Positions 53,630 through 64,000 of a stretch of DNA of 64,000 bases are shown piece by piece. Location of the stretch: assembly GCA_026122225.1 (NCBI GenBank), contig JANEZZ010000975.1, forward strand, positions 186,001 through 250,000, read 5' to 3'. Source of the DNA: Heloderma charlesbogerti. Taxonomy: Eukaryota > Chordata > Lepidosauria > Squamata > Helodermatidae. Position 1 is the first letter of the stretch. The number at the start of each line of letters is the position of its first letter. The notes below the pieces were generated by a model. That model worked only from the letters and a program-made list of their open reading frames with translations. It did no database searches and had not been told where the DNA came from. Made by a program: the position numbers and the translations under genes.

Positions 53630-54330
53630 TTTGTTTATTTATTTGTATTCAATAAGATTCCTGAGCAGTGAACAATAAAAAGAAAGAAAAATGTATCAGA
53701 ATACAGAATTAAATTATTTAAAACCAGTTCTGCTGATAAACTGTAGCTGGTCAGTCAGGGAAGGTTTGATTAAATAAAAATGTCTTCATGGGTGCCAAAA
53801 ACAAGGACATGTTTGTTCTTGCCCGATATCAACAGACATAGAGTTCCACAGAGAGGGAGCCAATACACTGAAGGCTCTTCTCCAAGTGGAGTCCAAATGG
53901 ACCACAGGTCCATGCAGAACCACCAGAAGCTCCTCATCTGATTACCTCAGTGATCAGGCAGGCTGCTAAGAGAGAAGGTGCTCTCTCATGTATCCCAGTC
54001 CCAAGTTGTTTAGGGCTTTATACACTAATAACAAACCTTAAACCTGGCCTGGTAGCAAATGGGCAGCCAGTGGAGTTGCCTCAGCAAAGGAGCTGCGTGC
54101 TGAAAGGGGGCAGCTCCTGACAACAGCTGAGCTGCAGCATTCTACACTAGACCAACCAAAAGGGCAGCCCCATACAGAGTGCACTGCAGTAATCTAGTCT
54201 TGCAGCGACTAGTGCCTGTTCCACTGTGGCCAAGCTATCCCTGTCCAGGAAAGTCTGTAGCTGGCATGCCAGTCAAAGTCTATTTGAATGTGTCCTCTAT
54301 TTGAAAAGCAGTCCTGTCTAATTCTGGTTT
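53630..54330 (-). mobile_element. L2-like LINE fragment (tentative)
   Basis: The order AAACCAGTTCTGCTGATAAA, AGTTGTTTAGGGCTTTATAC, GGGCAGCCAGTGGAGTTGCC, GAGCTGCAGCATTCTACACT and CTGTAGCTGGCATGCCAG matches the repeat at 11100-11420. Orientation and class are inferred from general knowledge of squamate repeats. Confidence 0.5.
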
Positions 54331-56089
54331 AAAGATAAAGCACTGTAAGAACTGTTGTCCATCAACAGTGAGCCCCTGGACAGCAGACTGAGCAGGAAGT
54401 CACACAGGTCACCTTGTCACAGTTTTCCACACTACTGTGAGATGTACTCTATTTCTACTTAATTTACAGCACTTATTTATAAATTTGGATCTCTCTATAA
54501 AAATCAGCTTATGCAAATGTTATGCACATTCCTGGCCACTGTTGCACTTTTTCCAGATGATGCATTTCCTCTTTGGGGCTGTTCATAAGTGGACATCCTA
54601 GCAAGACAGGCAAAGCAGCAGGGAGGGAGAAACAGAGCATGTGTGTGCAGCATGGCTCCATCCTTTACACTGCTGTAGAGAGGGAGGGAAGATTCTCTGC
54701 TGCCAGAAATCCTGTCGGCACAATAGATTGCAGGGCTGACATAGATCATAGCAGGATGGACTCATCACATTTGCTCCCCGAGGTTTGCCTGAGCTCTGTC
54801 GCCGCAAGTCACTCAATTCTCTTGTCACAATTATGCATAGCTATAGGACCAGAGTGTAAGTCATTTATTTGTGATCCATCTTGGAAAGGTTTGGAGGGGG
54901 TGGGGGCGAATGGGTCTCTACTGAAACATTAGCAAAACAGAGCTATTACTTCCATAGGCTGAAGCAGATGCCATATAAATGAATTTCCTGTCATTAGAAG
55001 TAATGAATGGGGCGATCAAGGGCAGCCTAACTCCTCCAATTCTCAATCAGACCTTTGCATTAAACCAGCCACAGAGACACATTTCCACACTCAATGGTTT
55101 CATGACTGGCCTTGGCTGCACTTCAATGGAGATAAAAATAAAACCACTCATGCACTACACCGATTCAACAGGGAGGGCCGCTTCCCATTGTTAAGAACGG
55201 TACAATTTCCAAAGCAGCACTCTGCTCTTCAAAGGCATGCAGCGTCAGCAGAGGAAAAAGCAGCTGTTGTTGCTGATGGGAAGAAAGCAGAACCAGGGGA
55301 AAGCGGCACAAAGGGCTATTCAAGGAGCAGAGAATAAAAGTTTGGCAGTCTGAAAAACCATTTTAGTGACCTGCAAGGCTCGAATCCTTTGCATGCAACA
55401 AACTTCAGAACAGATCGTGAGCAAACGTTTTTTAAAATCAAGCTGCTCTTCTGCACTACTCTGTTGACAGCCATCATACTGAAACCATTAATTCAGTATT
55501 CTGTCTACTGACAGCAGCCAACCAGGTAAGTCAGGTACATGATGGTGATAATCCGTTGTTACTAGCCCTCATGAAGGAGGTAGAGAATTATGACTTACCA
55601 CCCTGTTCTTTTATTGATGGCATGGCATCCCATCGCACTCCTCAGCAAGATATCAAGTGGGTTAAACACTGTATCTCACCCTAACCCATTAAAGGCCCCA
55701 TGAAGTGTATCACTCTTCTCCATGAGACTAAGGATTGTAAACCATCCAATGGAGAAAGATGATCTTATATCACCTAAAGCTGGGACTTTATTCTCTGAGG
55801 GTACATCCCCTCCAACTAACTAGGTAAAGCTACCCAATTTGGCTTCCATTGACTTTTTCACCTAGGGCACCATCTAAAATTATCTACAGCTCTGTCAGTA
55901 TATAAACTGTCTAGTTTCTCTCTACTTCTGTTTTGTACAACCAAGGAATCTGTGTGTTTCACCTAAGGACAGAGGTGGTTCTTGAGTAACTGCTGGGTTT
56001 TATATCTTCAAATATGGGAGATCAATCATTGTTTGTTTCATCTTCCCAGCAACCCTTGAAAGGGTCCCAGGTGCAACCTGAAATCATCA
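54331..56089. other. unassigned stretch, possible conserved non-coding DNA
   Basis: About 1.75 kb, of which 54440-55460 shows no repeat hallmarks. It has balanced composition and contains octamer-like ATGCAAAT (near 54513), TTTGCATGCAA (near 55390) and TAATTATGCAT-type words. No coding similarity was seen. Such stretches can be old regulatory DNA, but nothing here proves it. Confidence 0.35.
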
Positions 56090-56099
56090 AGGATATAAC

Positions 56100-56575
56100 T
56101 TGTTCAAAAAGAACAGGAGAAACAGAAAGGGAGGTGGGGTTGCACTATATGTGAAAAATACATATCTCTGCACAGAAATACAGGAAGATGAGCTTGGTAG
56201 CCCCATCAAGAGCATCTGGATCAAAATAAATGGAGCAAAGAATAAAAGGAACATGGTGGTCAGAGTCTACTACCGGCCACCCAATCAAGGAGAAGACAAG
56301 GATGAAACTTTTGAAAAGCAAATTGCCAAGGTTTCAAGGAAACATGATGTAGTAGTAATGGTGGACGTCAATTTCTCCGATATTTGTTGGGAGACAAAAT
56401 CTGCAAAACATGGCCCCTCCAGGAAATTCCTGACTTTTGTTGCTGATAACTTCCTCCTACAGAAAGTAGAGGAAGGAACTAGAGGATTGGCTGTCCTTGA
56501 CTTGATCCTAACCAACAGAGATGACTTAGTGGATAAAGTAGCAGTTACAGGAACTCTGGGGTAAACCGACCATGT
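56100..56575 (+). pseudogene. CR1 AP-type endonuclease remnant
   Basis: A 154-codon frame covers the middle and end of the APE-like endonuclease that nicks target DNA for CR1. Landmarks are [10 protein letters not shown] near residues 12-21, RVYYRPPNQ near 56-64, [15 protein letters not shown] near 89-103 (the usual G-D-x-N catalytic box is changed to V-D-V-N), and [16 protein letters not shown] near 130-145. A stop (TAA) falls just before the TDH triplet that corresponds to the conserved SDH box. The N-terminal part is missing. The next piece of the protein lies beyond the LTR. Confidence 0.88.
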
Positions 56576-56596
56576 TATACCTGAGTTCTTGGTTCT

Positions 56597-57125
56597 TGTC
56601 AGGGTGGACACTGAGCCCATAGAACCTCAGAACAGTTCTGATTCTAAGGAGGAACAGCCGTCCATGGGAGAGGAACGCGCTCTTCCCTCCCAGGCCCTGC
56701 AGGTGGCAGAGATTCCTCCTACCGGCATTCCAGACATAGATAGCAGTCCTAGAAGTGAAAGAGCATGGGAGGAGGACTGGCTGGATGCTCGACGCAGACG
56801 CAAAGAGCGACGAGCTATGGAGGGTGCGGAAAGGAGGCGTAGCGCCCGTTTGGCGCACAAGCAATGGTCAAGTCCAGAGGACCCAAGGGAAAAGGGGAGG
56901 GACTCTTCCTAGCCCATAAATTCAGGGTCTGCAAGTGATTCTCATTCAAACGGGGACCAACTGTTTCCAGCCTGGGGCATAGATTACTCTGCTGTTCATA
57001 GCTTAGTCGCTGGTGATAGAGTTATTAAGTTGTAAAAGGAATAAAGCCTTGAGAAGAATCCTTTGTCTGTGTCTGGAGTGGGCTACTGGAGTAGACTGAA
57101 AGAGGCCAGCTAGGGCCTCCTGACA
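56597..57125 (+). mobile_element. solo LTR (529 bp), copy 2
   Basis: It begins TGTCAGGGTGGACACTGAGC and ends AGGGCCTCCTGACA. Flanking 5-mers GTTCT (56592-56596) and GCTCT (57126-57130) match at 4 of 5. AATAAA lies at 57040-57045 and is followed by TTTGTCTGTGTCTGGAG. It aligns throughout with 30870-31396. Its first 315 bases stay open in the same phase as in that copy. Confidence 0.9.
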
Positions 57126-58038
57126 GCTCTAAGGGAAGCAAAAGCCGAGTGTAGTCAAACGCGTACCCTGGATTTTAGGAAAGCTGATTTTAATAAACTC
57201 AGAACAATGATCAGTAAGGTCCCATGGCAAGTGATGTGAACGAGAAAAGGAGTCCAAGATGGGTGGAAGCTTTTAAAAAAGGAAATTCTCAAGGCACAAT
57301 TACAAAGAATTCCAACAAGAAGAAAAGGTGGAAGACAACAGAAGAAGCCAATGTGGCTTCACAAAAAGTTTAGAGATGACCTGAAAACAAAAAAGGACAC
57401 ATACAGGAAGTGAAAAGAAGGCTAAGCAATAAAGGAAGAGTACAGGCAGGTAGCACAGAATTGCAGGGATGGTGTCAGGAAGGCTAAAGCTGAGAACGAG
57501 CTGAGGTTAGCAAGGGATGATAAAAGCAGCAAAAAGGTTTTCTTCAGCTACGTGCATAGTAAAAGACTGAGGAAAGAAATGGTGGTTCAGCTATTAAATA
57601 AGGATGGCAAAATGATAACAGATGACAAAGAAAAGGCAGAGGTGCTTAATTCCTACTTTGGCTCAGTCTTCCCCCAAAAGAGGGTCTATGTCCTCCATAG
57701 GCAAAGGTGAAGTACAGGCTGAAGGGGCAGGATTTCAGCTTGAGATCTATAGGCATATGGTCAAGGAACACCAAATTACTTTGAATGAGTTCAAATCTCC
57801 AGGGCCAGATGAACTGCTGTTGTTGTTCAGTCGTTCAGTCATGTCCAACTCTTCATCACCCTGTGGACCATAGCACGCCAGGCCTTCCTGTCCTCCACTC
57901 TCTCCCGGAGTGTGCTCAAGTCCATATTCATTGCATCGGTGATGCTATCTAGCCATCTCATCCTCTGCCGTCCCCTTCTCCTTTTGTCTTCAATCTTTCC
58001 CAGCATCAGGGTCTTTTCCAGTGACTTTTCACTTCATG

Positions 58039-60039
58039 TTAGGTGGCCAAAATATTGAGCTTCACCTTCAGTATCTGTCCTTCCAATGAGCACTCAGGGT
58101 TGATTTCCTTTAGGATGGACTGATTGGACCTCCTTGCAGTCCAGGGGACTCGTAAGAGTCTTCTCCAGCACCACAGTTCGAAAGCATCAATTCTTCGGCG
58201 CTCAGCCTTCCTTATAGTCCAGCTCTCACAGCCATACATTACTACTGGGAAAACCATAGCTTTGATTAGACGGACCTTTGTCGGCAAGGTGATGTCTCTG
58301 CTTCTTACTATGCTGTCTAGGTTTGCCATAGCTTTCCTCCCTAGGAGCAAGCGTCTTTTAATTTCATGGCTACAGTCACCGTCTGCCGTGATCTTGGAGC
58401 CCAAGAAAATAAAATCTGTCACTGCTTCCATTTCTTCCCCTTCTATATGCCAGGAAGTGATGGGGCCACATGCCATGATCTTAGTTCTTTTAATGTTGGG
58501 TTTCAAACCAGCTTTTGCACTCTCCACTTTCACCCTCAACAAAAGGCTCTGTAGATCTTCTTCGCTTTCTGCCATTAGGGTGGTGTTGTCTGCGTATCTA
58601 AGATTGTTGATAATTCTCCCAGCAATCTTAATTCTGACCTGTGATTCATCCAACCCGGCGTTTCTCATGATGTACTCTGCTTATAAGTTAAATAAGCAGG
58701 GCGACAATATGCAGCCTTGTCGTACTCCTTTCCCAATTTTGAACCAATCGGTTGTTCCATGTCCGGTTCTTACTGTTGCTTCTTGACCATCATACAGGTT
58801 TCTCAGGAGACAGGTAAGGTGGTCTAGTACTCCCATCTCTTTAAGAATTTGCCATAGTTTGCTGTGATCCACACAATCAAAGGCTTTAGCATAGTCAATG
58901 AAGCAGAAATAGACGTTTTTCTGGAATTCTCTTGCTTTCTCCATGATCCAGCGAATGTTGGTGATTTGATCTCTAGTTCCTCTGCCTCTTTGAAACCCAG
59001 CTTGGACTTCAGGTAGTTCTCCATTCACATGCTGCTGAAGCCTAGCTTGTAGGATTTTGAGCATCACCTTGCTGGCATGTGAAATGAGCGCAATTGTACG
59101 GTAGTTTGAACACTCTTTGGCATTGCCCTTCTTTGAAATTGGAATGTAAAATGAACTTTTCCACTCTTGTGGCCACTGTTGAGTGTTCCAAATGTGTTGG
59201 CATATTGAGTGCAGCACTTTAACAGCATCATCTTTTAGGATTTTAAATAGCTCAGCTGGAATACTGTCATCTCCACTAGCTTTGTTGTTAGTAATGCTTC
59301 CTAAGGCCCACTTGACTTCACTCTCTAGGATGTCCGGCTCAAGTTCAGTGACCGCACTATCATGGCTATCGGGGACATTAAGATCTTTCCTGTATAGTTC
59401 TTCTGTGTATTCTTTCCACCTCTTCTTAATCTCATCTGCTTCTGTTAGGTCCCTGCCTTCTTTGTCCTTTATCATGCCCGTCTTTGCACAAAATGTTCCC
59501 TTGAGATCTCCGATTTTCTTGAAGAGATCTCTAGTCTTTCCCATTCTGTTGTTTTCCTTGATTTCTTTGCATTGTTCACTTAAGAAGGCCTTCTTGTCTC
59601 TCCTTGCTTTTCTCTGGAACTCTGCATTCAGTTGGATATATCTTCCCCTTTCTCCCTTGCTTTTCACTTCCCTTCTTTCCTCAGCCACTTGTAAAGCCTC
59701 ATCAGACAGCCACTTGGCTTTCTTGCATTTCTTTTGCTTTGGGATGGATTGAGTTGCTGCCTCCTGAACAATGTTACAGACCTCCATCTATAGTTCCTCA
59801 GGCACTCTGTCTATCAGGTCTAATCCCTGAAATCTATTCCTCACCTCCACTGTATATTCATAAGGGATATGATTTAGGTCATACCTGAATGGTTTAGTGG
59901 TTTTCCCTATGTTCTTCAATTTAAGCTGAAATTTTGCAACAAGAAGCTCATGATCTGAGCCACAGTCAGCTCCAGGTCTTGTTTTTACTGACTGTATAGA
60001 GCTTCTCCATCTTTGGCTGCAAAGTACATAATCAATCAA
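58039..60039 (-). pseudogene. Bov-B endonuclease end and reverse transcriptase, broken
   Basis: Bov-B ORF2 nicks target DNA and reverse-transcribes its RNA. Three frames in one phase are separated by stops. 60039-59788 (83 codons) holds the endonuclease end with GSDHELL. 59787-58681 (368 codons) holds the RT fingers and palm, with TNKASGDDSIPAELF, SNYRTIALISHASK, FIDYAKAFDCVDH (motif A, about residue 300) and GVRQGCILSP near the end. 58668-58039 (209 codons) begins with MRNAGLDE. Its catalytic box reads RYADNTTL at residues 24-31, so the second aspartate of the usual YADD is asparagine. It continues with FLGSKITADGDCSHEIKRR and ESWTIRKAERRRIDAFELWC. Stops lie at 59788-59790 and 58681-58683. 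Inactive. Confidence 0.93.
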
Positions 60040-60040
60040 T

Positions 60041-60534
60041 CAATTGACATCTTAGGAATCAGTGAACTAAAATGGACAAGCATGGGCAAATTTAATTCAG
60101 GTGACCATTATATCTACTACTGTGGGCAAGAATCCCTTAGAAGAAATGGAGTAGCACTCATAGTCAATAAAAGGGTGGGAAAAGCAGTCCTGGGGTACAA
60201 TCTCAAAAACGATAGAATGATCTCAGTACAAATCCAAGGCAAACCATTCAACATCACAGTAATTCAAGTCTATGGCCCAACCACTGAGGCCGAAGAAGCT
60301 GAGGTTGATCGGTTCTATGAAGACCTACAACACCTTCTAGAACTAACACCAAAGAAAGATGTCCTCTTCATCATAGGGGATTGGAATGCTAAAGTAGGAA
60401 GTCAAGAAATCACCGGGATAACAGGCAAGCATGGCCTTGGTGTACAAAATGAAGCAGGACAAAGGCTAATAGAGGTTTGCCAAGAGGACACGCTGATCAT
60501 AGCAAACACTCTTTTCCAACAGCACAAGAGGTGA
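60041..60534 (+). pseudogene. Bov-B endonuclease, inverted N-terminal segment
   Basis: This plus-strand frame belongs to the same insertion as the minus-strand RT. It shows APE-type endonuclease landmarks: IDILGISELKW, GVALIVNKRVG, VIQVYGPTTEAEEAEVDRFY, LFIIGDWNAKVGSQEI (catalytic G-D-x-N box) and IIANTLFQQHKR. It ends at a TGA (60532-60534) directly before CTCTACACATGG, where CGA to TGA decay is likely. The beginning of the domain is missing. The SDH part of the same domain is encoded on the opposite strand at 60039-59788. Confidence 0.92.
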
Positions 60535-60559
60535 CTCTACACATGGACATCACCAGATG

Positions 60560-61762
60560 AACTGCACCCTAGAGTAATAAAGGAACTGGCAGAAGAACTC
60601 TCAGAACCACTGTCTATTCTCTTTGAGAAATTATGGAGGACGGGTGAAGCGCCAGATGACTGGATGAGGGCTGATGTTGTCCCTATCTTCAAAAAGGGTA
60701 AAAAGGAGGAACCTGGGAACTACAGACCAGTCAGTCTGACATCCACCCCTGGGAAAATTCTGGAGCAGGTCATAAAGCAATCCATCTGTAAGCACCTAGA
60801 AAACAATGCAGTGATTACTCCAGCCAACATGGATTTGTCAAGAACAAATCCTGCCAGACAAATCTGATCTCATGTTTTGATCAAGTAACCTCCCTTATGG
60901 ACTGTGGGAATGCTGCGGACATCATATACCTCGACTTCAGCAAAGCTTTCGACAAAGTGCCCCATGATCTCCTGATGGGCAAACTAGCTAAAAGTGGGCT
61001 AGATGAAACCACAATCAGGTGGATCCACAGTTGGCTACGGAATCAGACTCAAGGAGTGCTTATCAATGGGATCTTTTCAACTGGGGAAAGGTAACGATCG
61101 GGGTACCGCAGGGCTCAGTCCTGGGCCCAGTGCTCTTCAACATTTGTATTAATGACTTGGAGGAGGAGGTGCAGGGAATGGTGATCTGATTTGCAGATGA
61201 TGCAAAATTGGGCAGGATAGCTAATACCTTGGAAGACAGAAACAAAATTCAAAGTGACCTTGATAGACTGGAGCACTGGGCAGAAAACCACAGAATGACA
61301 TTTAATAGGGATAAATGCCAAGTTCTGCACCTAGGAAAAAGAAACCAAATGCACAGTTACCAGATGGGGGATACGTGGCTCAACATCACTACAAGCGAGA
61401 AGGATCTTGGAATTGTTGTCGATCACAAGCTGAATATGAGCCAACAGTGTGATGTGGCTGCAAAAAAGACAAATGCTATAGCTTCCAAATCCCGGGAAGT
61501 ACTAGTCCCCCTCTACTCAGCACTGGTTAGGCCACATCTGGAGTACTGTGTCCAGTTCTGGGCACCCCATTTGAAGAAAGATGCAGACAAACTGGAGAGG
61601 GTTCAGAGGAGGGCAACAAAGATGATCAGGGGACTGGAAACAAAGCCCTATGAAGAGAGACTGAAAGAACTGGGCATGTTTAGCCTTGAGAAGAGAAGAC
61701 TGAGGGGAGATATGATAGCACTCTTCAAGTACTTGAAAGGTTGTCACAGAAAGAAAGGCTAG
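60560..61762 (+). pseudogene. CR1 reverse transcriptase, frameshifted
   Basis: The RT and C-terminal region of the plus-strand CR1 lies in three phases. 60664-60867 has VVPIFKKGKKEEPGNYRPVS and KILEQVIKQSICKHLENN. 60897-61094 has DIIYLDFSKAFDKVPHDLL (motif A, intact) and [16 protein letters not shown]. 61208-61762 has [68 protein letters not shown] and [19 protein letters not shown]. Between the last two, FADDAKLG (motif C) follows an in-frame TGA near 61187. The catalytic residues are present, but frameshifts and stops disable the protein. Confidence 0.92.
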
Positions 61763-62280
61763 GATCTCTTCTTGATCATCCGAGAGTGCAGGACATGGAA
61801 TAATGGGCTCAAGTTACAGGAAGCCAGATTCTGGCTGAACATCAGGAAAAACCTCCTGACTGTTAGAGCAATATGACAATGGAACCAGTTATCTAGGGCG
61901 GTGGTGGGTTCTCCCACACTGGAGAAATTCAAGCCGAGGCTGGACAGCCATCTGTCAGGGATGCTCTGACTTGGATTCCTGCAATGAGCGGGGGTTGGAC
62001 TTGCTGGCCTTGTAGGTCCCTTCCAACCCTACTATTCTATGATTCTATGATCTCTGTACTTGATAAAGCCTAATGTGAATGACTGCAGCTCCTCCCCCTT
62101 TCCATCTTACGACTGCCACCAAATGATGACATTGAACATCAGTGATGTTCAACAACATCAGCCCCTCCCCATATTTTGTTTCTTTGTTTACCATCTTGCC
62201 TGATGAAGAGTTCTGGAGAACTCAAAGGCATATACAGTAGATTTGTGACCTTAGAGTTGTCGTTTGCTTTTTGTGTAAAC

Positions 62281-62404
62281 CAGGCTTCCCCAATGTGGCA
62301 TCCTCCAGATGTGTTGGAGTGCAACTCCCATTATTCCCATGCTGGCTGGGAATTATGGGAGTTGCCGTCCAGCAAAACTGGAGGGCACCAGGTTGGAAAG
62401 GCAG
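62281..62404. mobile_element. hAT-like foldback MITE (124 bp)
   Basis: The arms CAGGCTTCCCCAATGTGGCA..CCTCCAG and CTGGAGGGCACCAGGTTGG are inverted. The interior is AACTCCCATTATTCCCATGC paired with GGGAATTATGGGAGTT. Flanking 8-mers GTGTAAAC (62273-62280) and GTGTAAAT (62405-62412) match at 7 of 8, pointing to a hAT-type mechanism. Confidence 0.82.
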
Positions 62405-62424
62405 GTGTAAATCATACCAAGTAC

Positions 62425-62827
62425 CAGGGATGTACAAACTGTGTAAAATGTATTCCGTCTGTGTTTCACAGATTGTCAGGCACCTTTTGTTCTGTCATCC
62501 ACTCATTGCTGGAACTGGATTTTTTTTAGTTTCCAAATTTGCAGAAATGAGCACTTATGCAAATTCACACTTCTGGAAATGCGCAAATCCCCCAAAGTGT
62601 GCATTTTCACATTTATGGGGGAAATGTGCATTTGGGGATTTTTTTAAAAAAATGCACATTTTTCTATTACTACATTTGCACAAAATATGGGAAAGATAGA
62701 AAAATGGCCCACAAGTCCGCAGAATCCTCCCTACTGGAGAAAAGCCAGTCTGCTACAGAATCCGCAGATCACATTCGTAGATATCCAAACTCATTTAATT
62801 CCATTGCAGATTTCACTGACATCCCTA
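62425..62827. mobile_element. hAT-like MITE, family A (copy 3)
   Basis: The ends are CAGGGATGTACAAACTGTG and GCAGATTTCACTGACATCCCTA. Flanking 8-mers CCAAGTAC (62417-62424) and CCAAGTAG (62828-62835) match at 7 of 8. It shares GTGTTTCACAGATTGTCAGG and the GAAAAGCCAGTCTGCT..AGAATC phrase with the other family A copies. It starts only about 20 bases after the preceding foldback MITE. Confidence 0.88.
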
Positions 62828-63117
62828 CCAAGTAGCCTTCTCTTTGGACATCCTCTGAATTTTGCAATAAAATTATATTCAACCAGGCTGCTGTGAGACA
62901 ATCTATGCAGCCACTAAGAACTATAAACCATCTTGTGGCACAGGTTATGAAACACTTATTAAGATTAAAGGATTGTACAAAACATTTATGTGATGTTTTA
63001 CTGTTCCAGAGGGTATGTTTATGAATCAATAAATGCTGGGATTCAGTGAAAAGCTAAGATAAACCTGATTTAACAGAACTATTCATTTTTGTCCCATTTG
63101 TGGACTAGTGACTGAGG

Positions 63118-63215
63118 CTGCCGTCCTATACAGACTTACTCAGAGTAATCCCCATTGACCACAGTGGGATTTACGTCTAAGTAAATAGAAGTAAATAGGA
63201 TTGTATTGCAAAGCA
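63118..63215. mobile_element. short Harbinger-type MITE, probable
   Basis: The arms GCCGTCCTATACAGACTTAC and GTAAATAGGATTGTATTGC are loosely inverted. The centre GTAATCCCCATTGACCACAG with GGGATTTAC is the hallmark of a short element frequent in squamates. The target duplication is not clear. Confidence 0.5.
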
Positions 63216-63236
63216 GAATGCAAATGACAAAGTCTT

Positions 63237-63488
63237 CTTTGTTTGTTTGTTTGTTTATTGCATTTATACCCCGCCTTTTTTCCTCTTGCAAGGAACCCAA
63301 GGCGGCTTACATTATCCTCCTCCTCTCCATTTTATCCTCACAACAACAACCCTGTGAGGTAGCTTGGGCTGAGCATCTGTGACTGGCCCAAAGTCACCAA
63401 GTGAGCTTCCATGGCCGAGTGGGGACTAGAACCTGGATCTCCCAGCTCCCTTTACAACACTCTCGCCACTGCACCACACTGGCTCTCA
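63237..63488 (-). mobile_element. tRNA-derived SINE, family 2
   Basis: A (GTTT)n tail at 63237 is followed by TTTATACCCCGCCTTTTTTC, AACCCAAGGCGGCTTACATT, TTTTATCCTCACAACAACAA and the head complement CTGCACCACACTGGCTCTC. This is a near full-length copy on the minus strand. Confidence 0.9.
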
Positions 63489-64000
63489 ATTACTCAATTA
63501 TTTATGTGCAGGAGGAAAATAAAGTGGTTATTTACTGTTTAACACCTTCATTCTGTAAATAATAAATATTTCTCTGCTTTTCAAAATCCCATGCCTCCAG
63601 CTTGTGGTCACCAAGGGTAAAAGTGAGAAGAGAATAGTATATGCCAGAATAAAAAGCCAGTGTGTCTTCAAATCCCGAGAAGTAAAGGGGTTGGACCTGA
63701 GGTAGAGGTGCTGATGGCAGCATTACAGTGTGTGTGGTGGAAGGTGTTGCCTGCTGTGGGAAAGGCCTTATAGAAAAGATACTCACACTGGTAAATAGGC
63801 AGGAATGCCACAGGGATGTTTTCCTTATCCTTTCTGTGATTCTCTCAAATCCAGAAGGGCTCTGACATGCTTGCATTTCCTTTATTACAGACCAGTGCAG
63901 CCAAATAAAATGTAGGGTTTTGTCAAAGAACAGCATAAAGGAAAAGTTTCTGGAGGTGTTCAAAAGGTGCTGCACCTGCCTGAATGTTTCAAAGGAAAGA
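63489..64000. other. unassigned stretch
   Basis: A 147-codon minus-strand frame (63532-63975) runs through most of it. It has no recognisable domain, signal peptide or family similarity. It could be chance or part of an unrecognised repeat. Confidence 0.4.

Larger units (their letters stand above)
57817..60552 (-). mobile_element. Bov-B LINE with inverted 5' segment
   Basis: The 3' tail CTGTTGTTGTTCAGTCG lies at 57817 and the element reads on the minus strand up to about 60040. From about 60041 to 60552 the upstream part of the same element is on the plus strand, head to head. CCAGATGAACTG flanks the whole unit (57805-57816 and 60553-60564), a 12-bp target duplication in CR1. This is the structure made by twin priming during LINE integration. 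The inverted segment starts within the endonuclease, so the copy is also 5'-truncated. Confidence 0.93.
56090..62050 (+). mobile_element. CR1 LINE, split by a solo LTR and an inverted Bov-B
   Basis: The CR1 pieces are about 56090-56596 (endonuclease), 57131-57804 (linker), and 60553-62050 (RT, C-terminus and 3' UTR), about 2.7 kb in total. The copy ends CTACTATTCTATGATTCTATGA, the CR1 terminal repeat. Removing the two insertions restores continuous CR1 order on either side. The 5' boundary is approximate. Confidence 0.92.

Noticed and set aside
63532..63975. 147-codon minus-strand frame as a gene
   Set aside because: No domain, signal, splice context or family similarity was recognised. Length alone is not evidence here.

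Overview
The window looks like non-coding DNA from a squamate reptile, most likely a lizard. It holds a Bov-B (RTE-clade) LINE and a second Bov-B 3' tail, several CR1-clade and L2-like LINE copies, two tRNA-derived SINE families, solo LTRs and many short non-autonomous hAT-like and PIF/Harbinger-like elements. This mixture is typical of squamates; the species cannot be named from the sequence alone. No host protein-coding gene could be supported. Every open frame with recognisable protein similarity belongs to a LINE, and all of these are broken by stops or frameshifts. No functional tRNA, rRNA or CRISPR locus was found.

Layout. 1-4.8 kb: Bov-B 3' tail, small Harbinger-like MITEs, L2-like fragments and a hAT-like element. 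5.6-15.1 kb: LINE fragments densely hit by hAT-like MITEs; one CR1-clade LINE (about 11.9-13.9 kb) carries three separate MITE insertions, each with a perfect 8-bp target duplication. 15-26 kb: mostly unassigned DNA with SINEs, a (CA)n tract and a clean hAT-like element at 19.5 kb. 26-34 kb: three minus-strand CR1 copies, solo LTRs and a 157-bp duplication. 34-44 kb: mostly unassigned, AT-rich in part, with SINEs and MITEs. 44.8-51.9 kb: a nested stack, with a CR1-clade LINE split by a CR1 that itself contains a TIR element carrying 5S rRNA-like sequence and a palindrome-rich hAT-like element. 52-56 kb: SINE and L2-like fragments, then about 1.7 kb of unassigned DNA. 56-62 kb: a plus-strand CR1 split by a solo LTR and by a Bov-B copy whose 5' part is inverted. 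62-64 kb: two hAT-like MITEs and a SINE.

The strongest unusual observations are: (1) a hAT-like family built from alternating GC-rich and AT-rich palindromes, present as three copies with 8-bp target duplications at 8.4, 12.0 and 49.7 kb; (2) a TIR-bounded element carrying a 5S rRNA-like internal promoter region, in two copies at 44.8 and 47.7 kb; (3) a Bov-B insertion at 57.8-60.6 kb with the head-to-head structure expected of twin priming and an intact target duplication. Insertions into one another give a relative order of activity: CR1-clade LINEs first, then CR1, then hAT-like MITEs, LTRs and Bov-B.

Family names come from recognised motifs, termini and target duplications read by eye. 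Copy numbers, divergence values and consensus matches were not computed.
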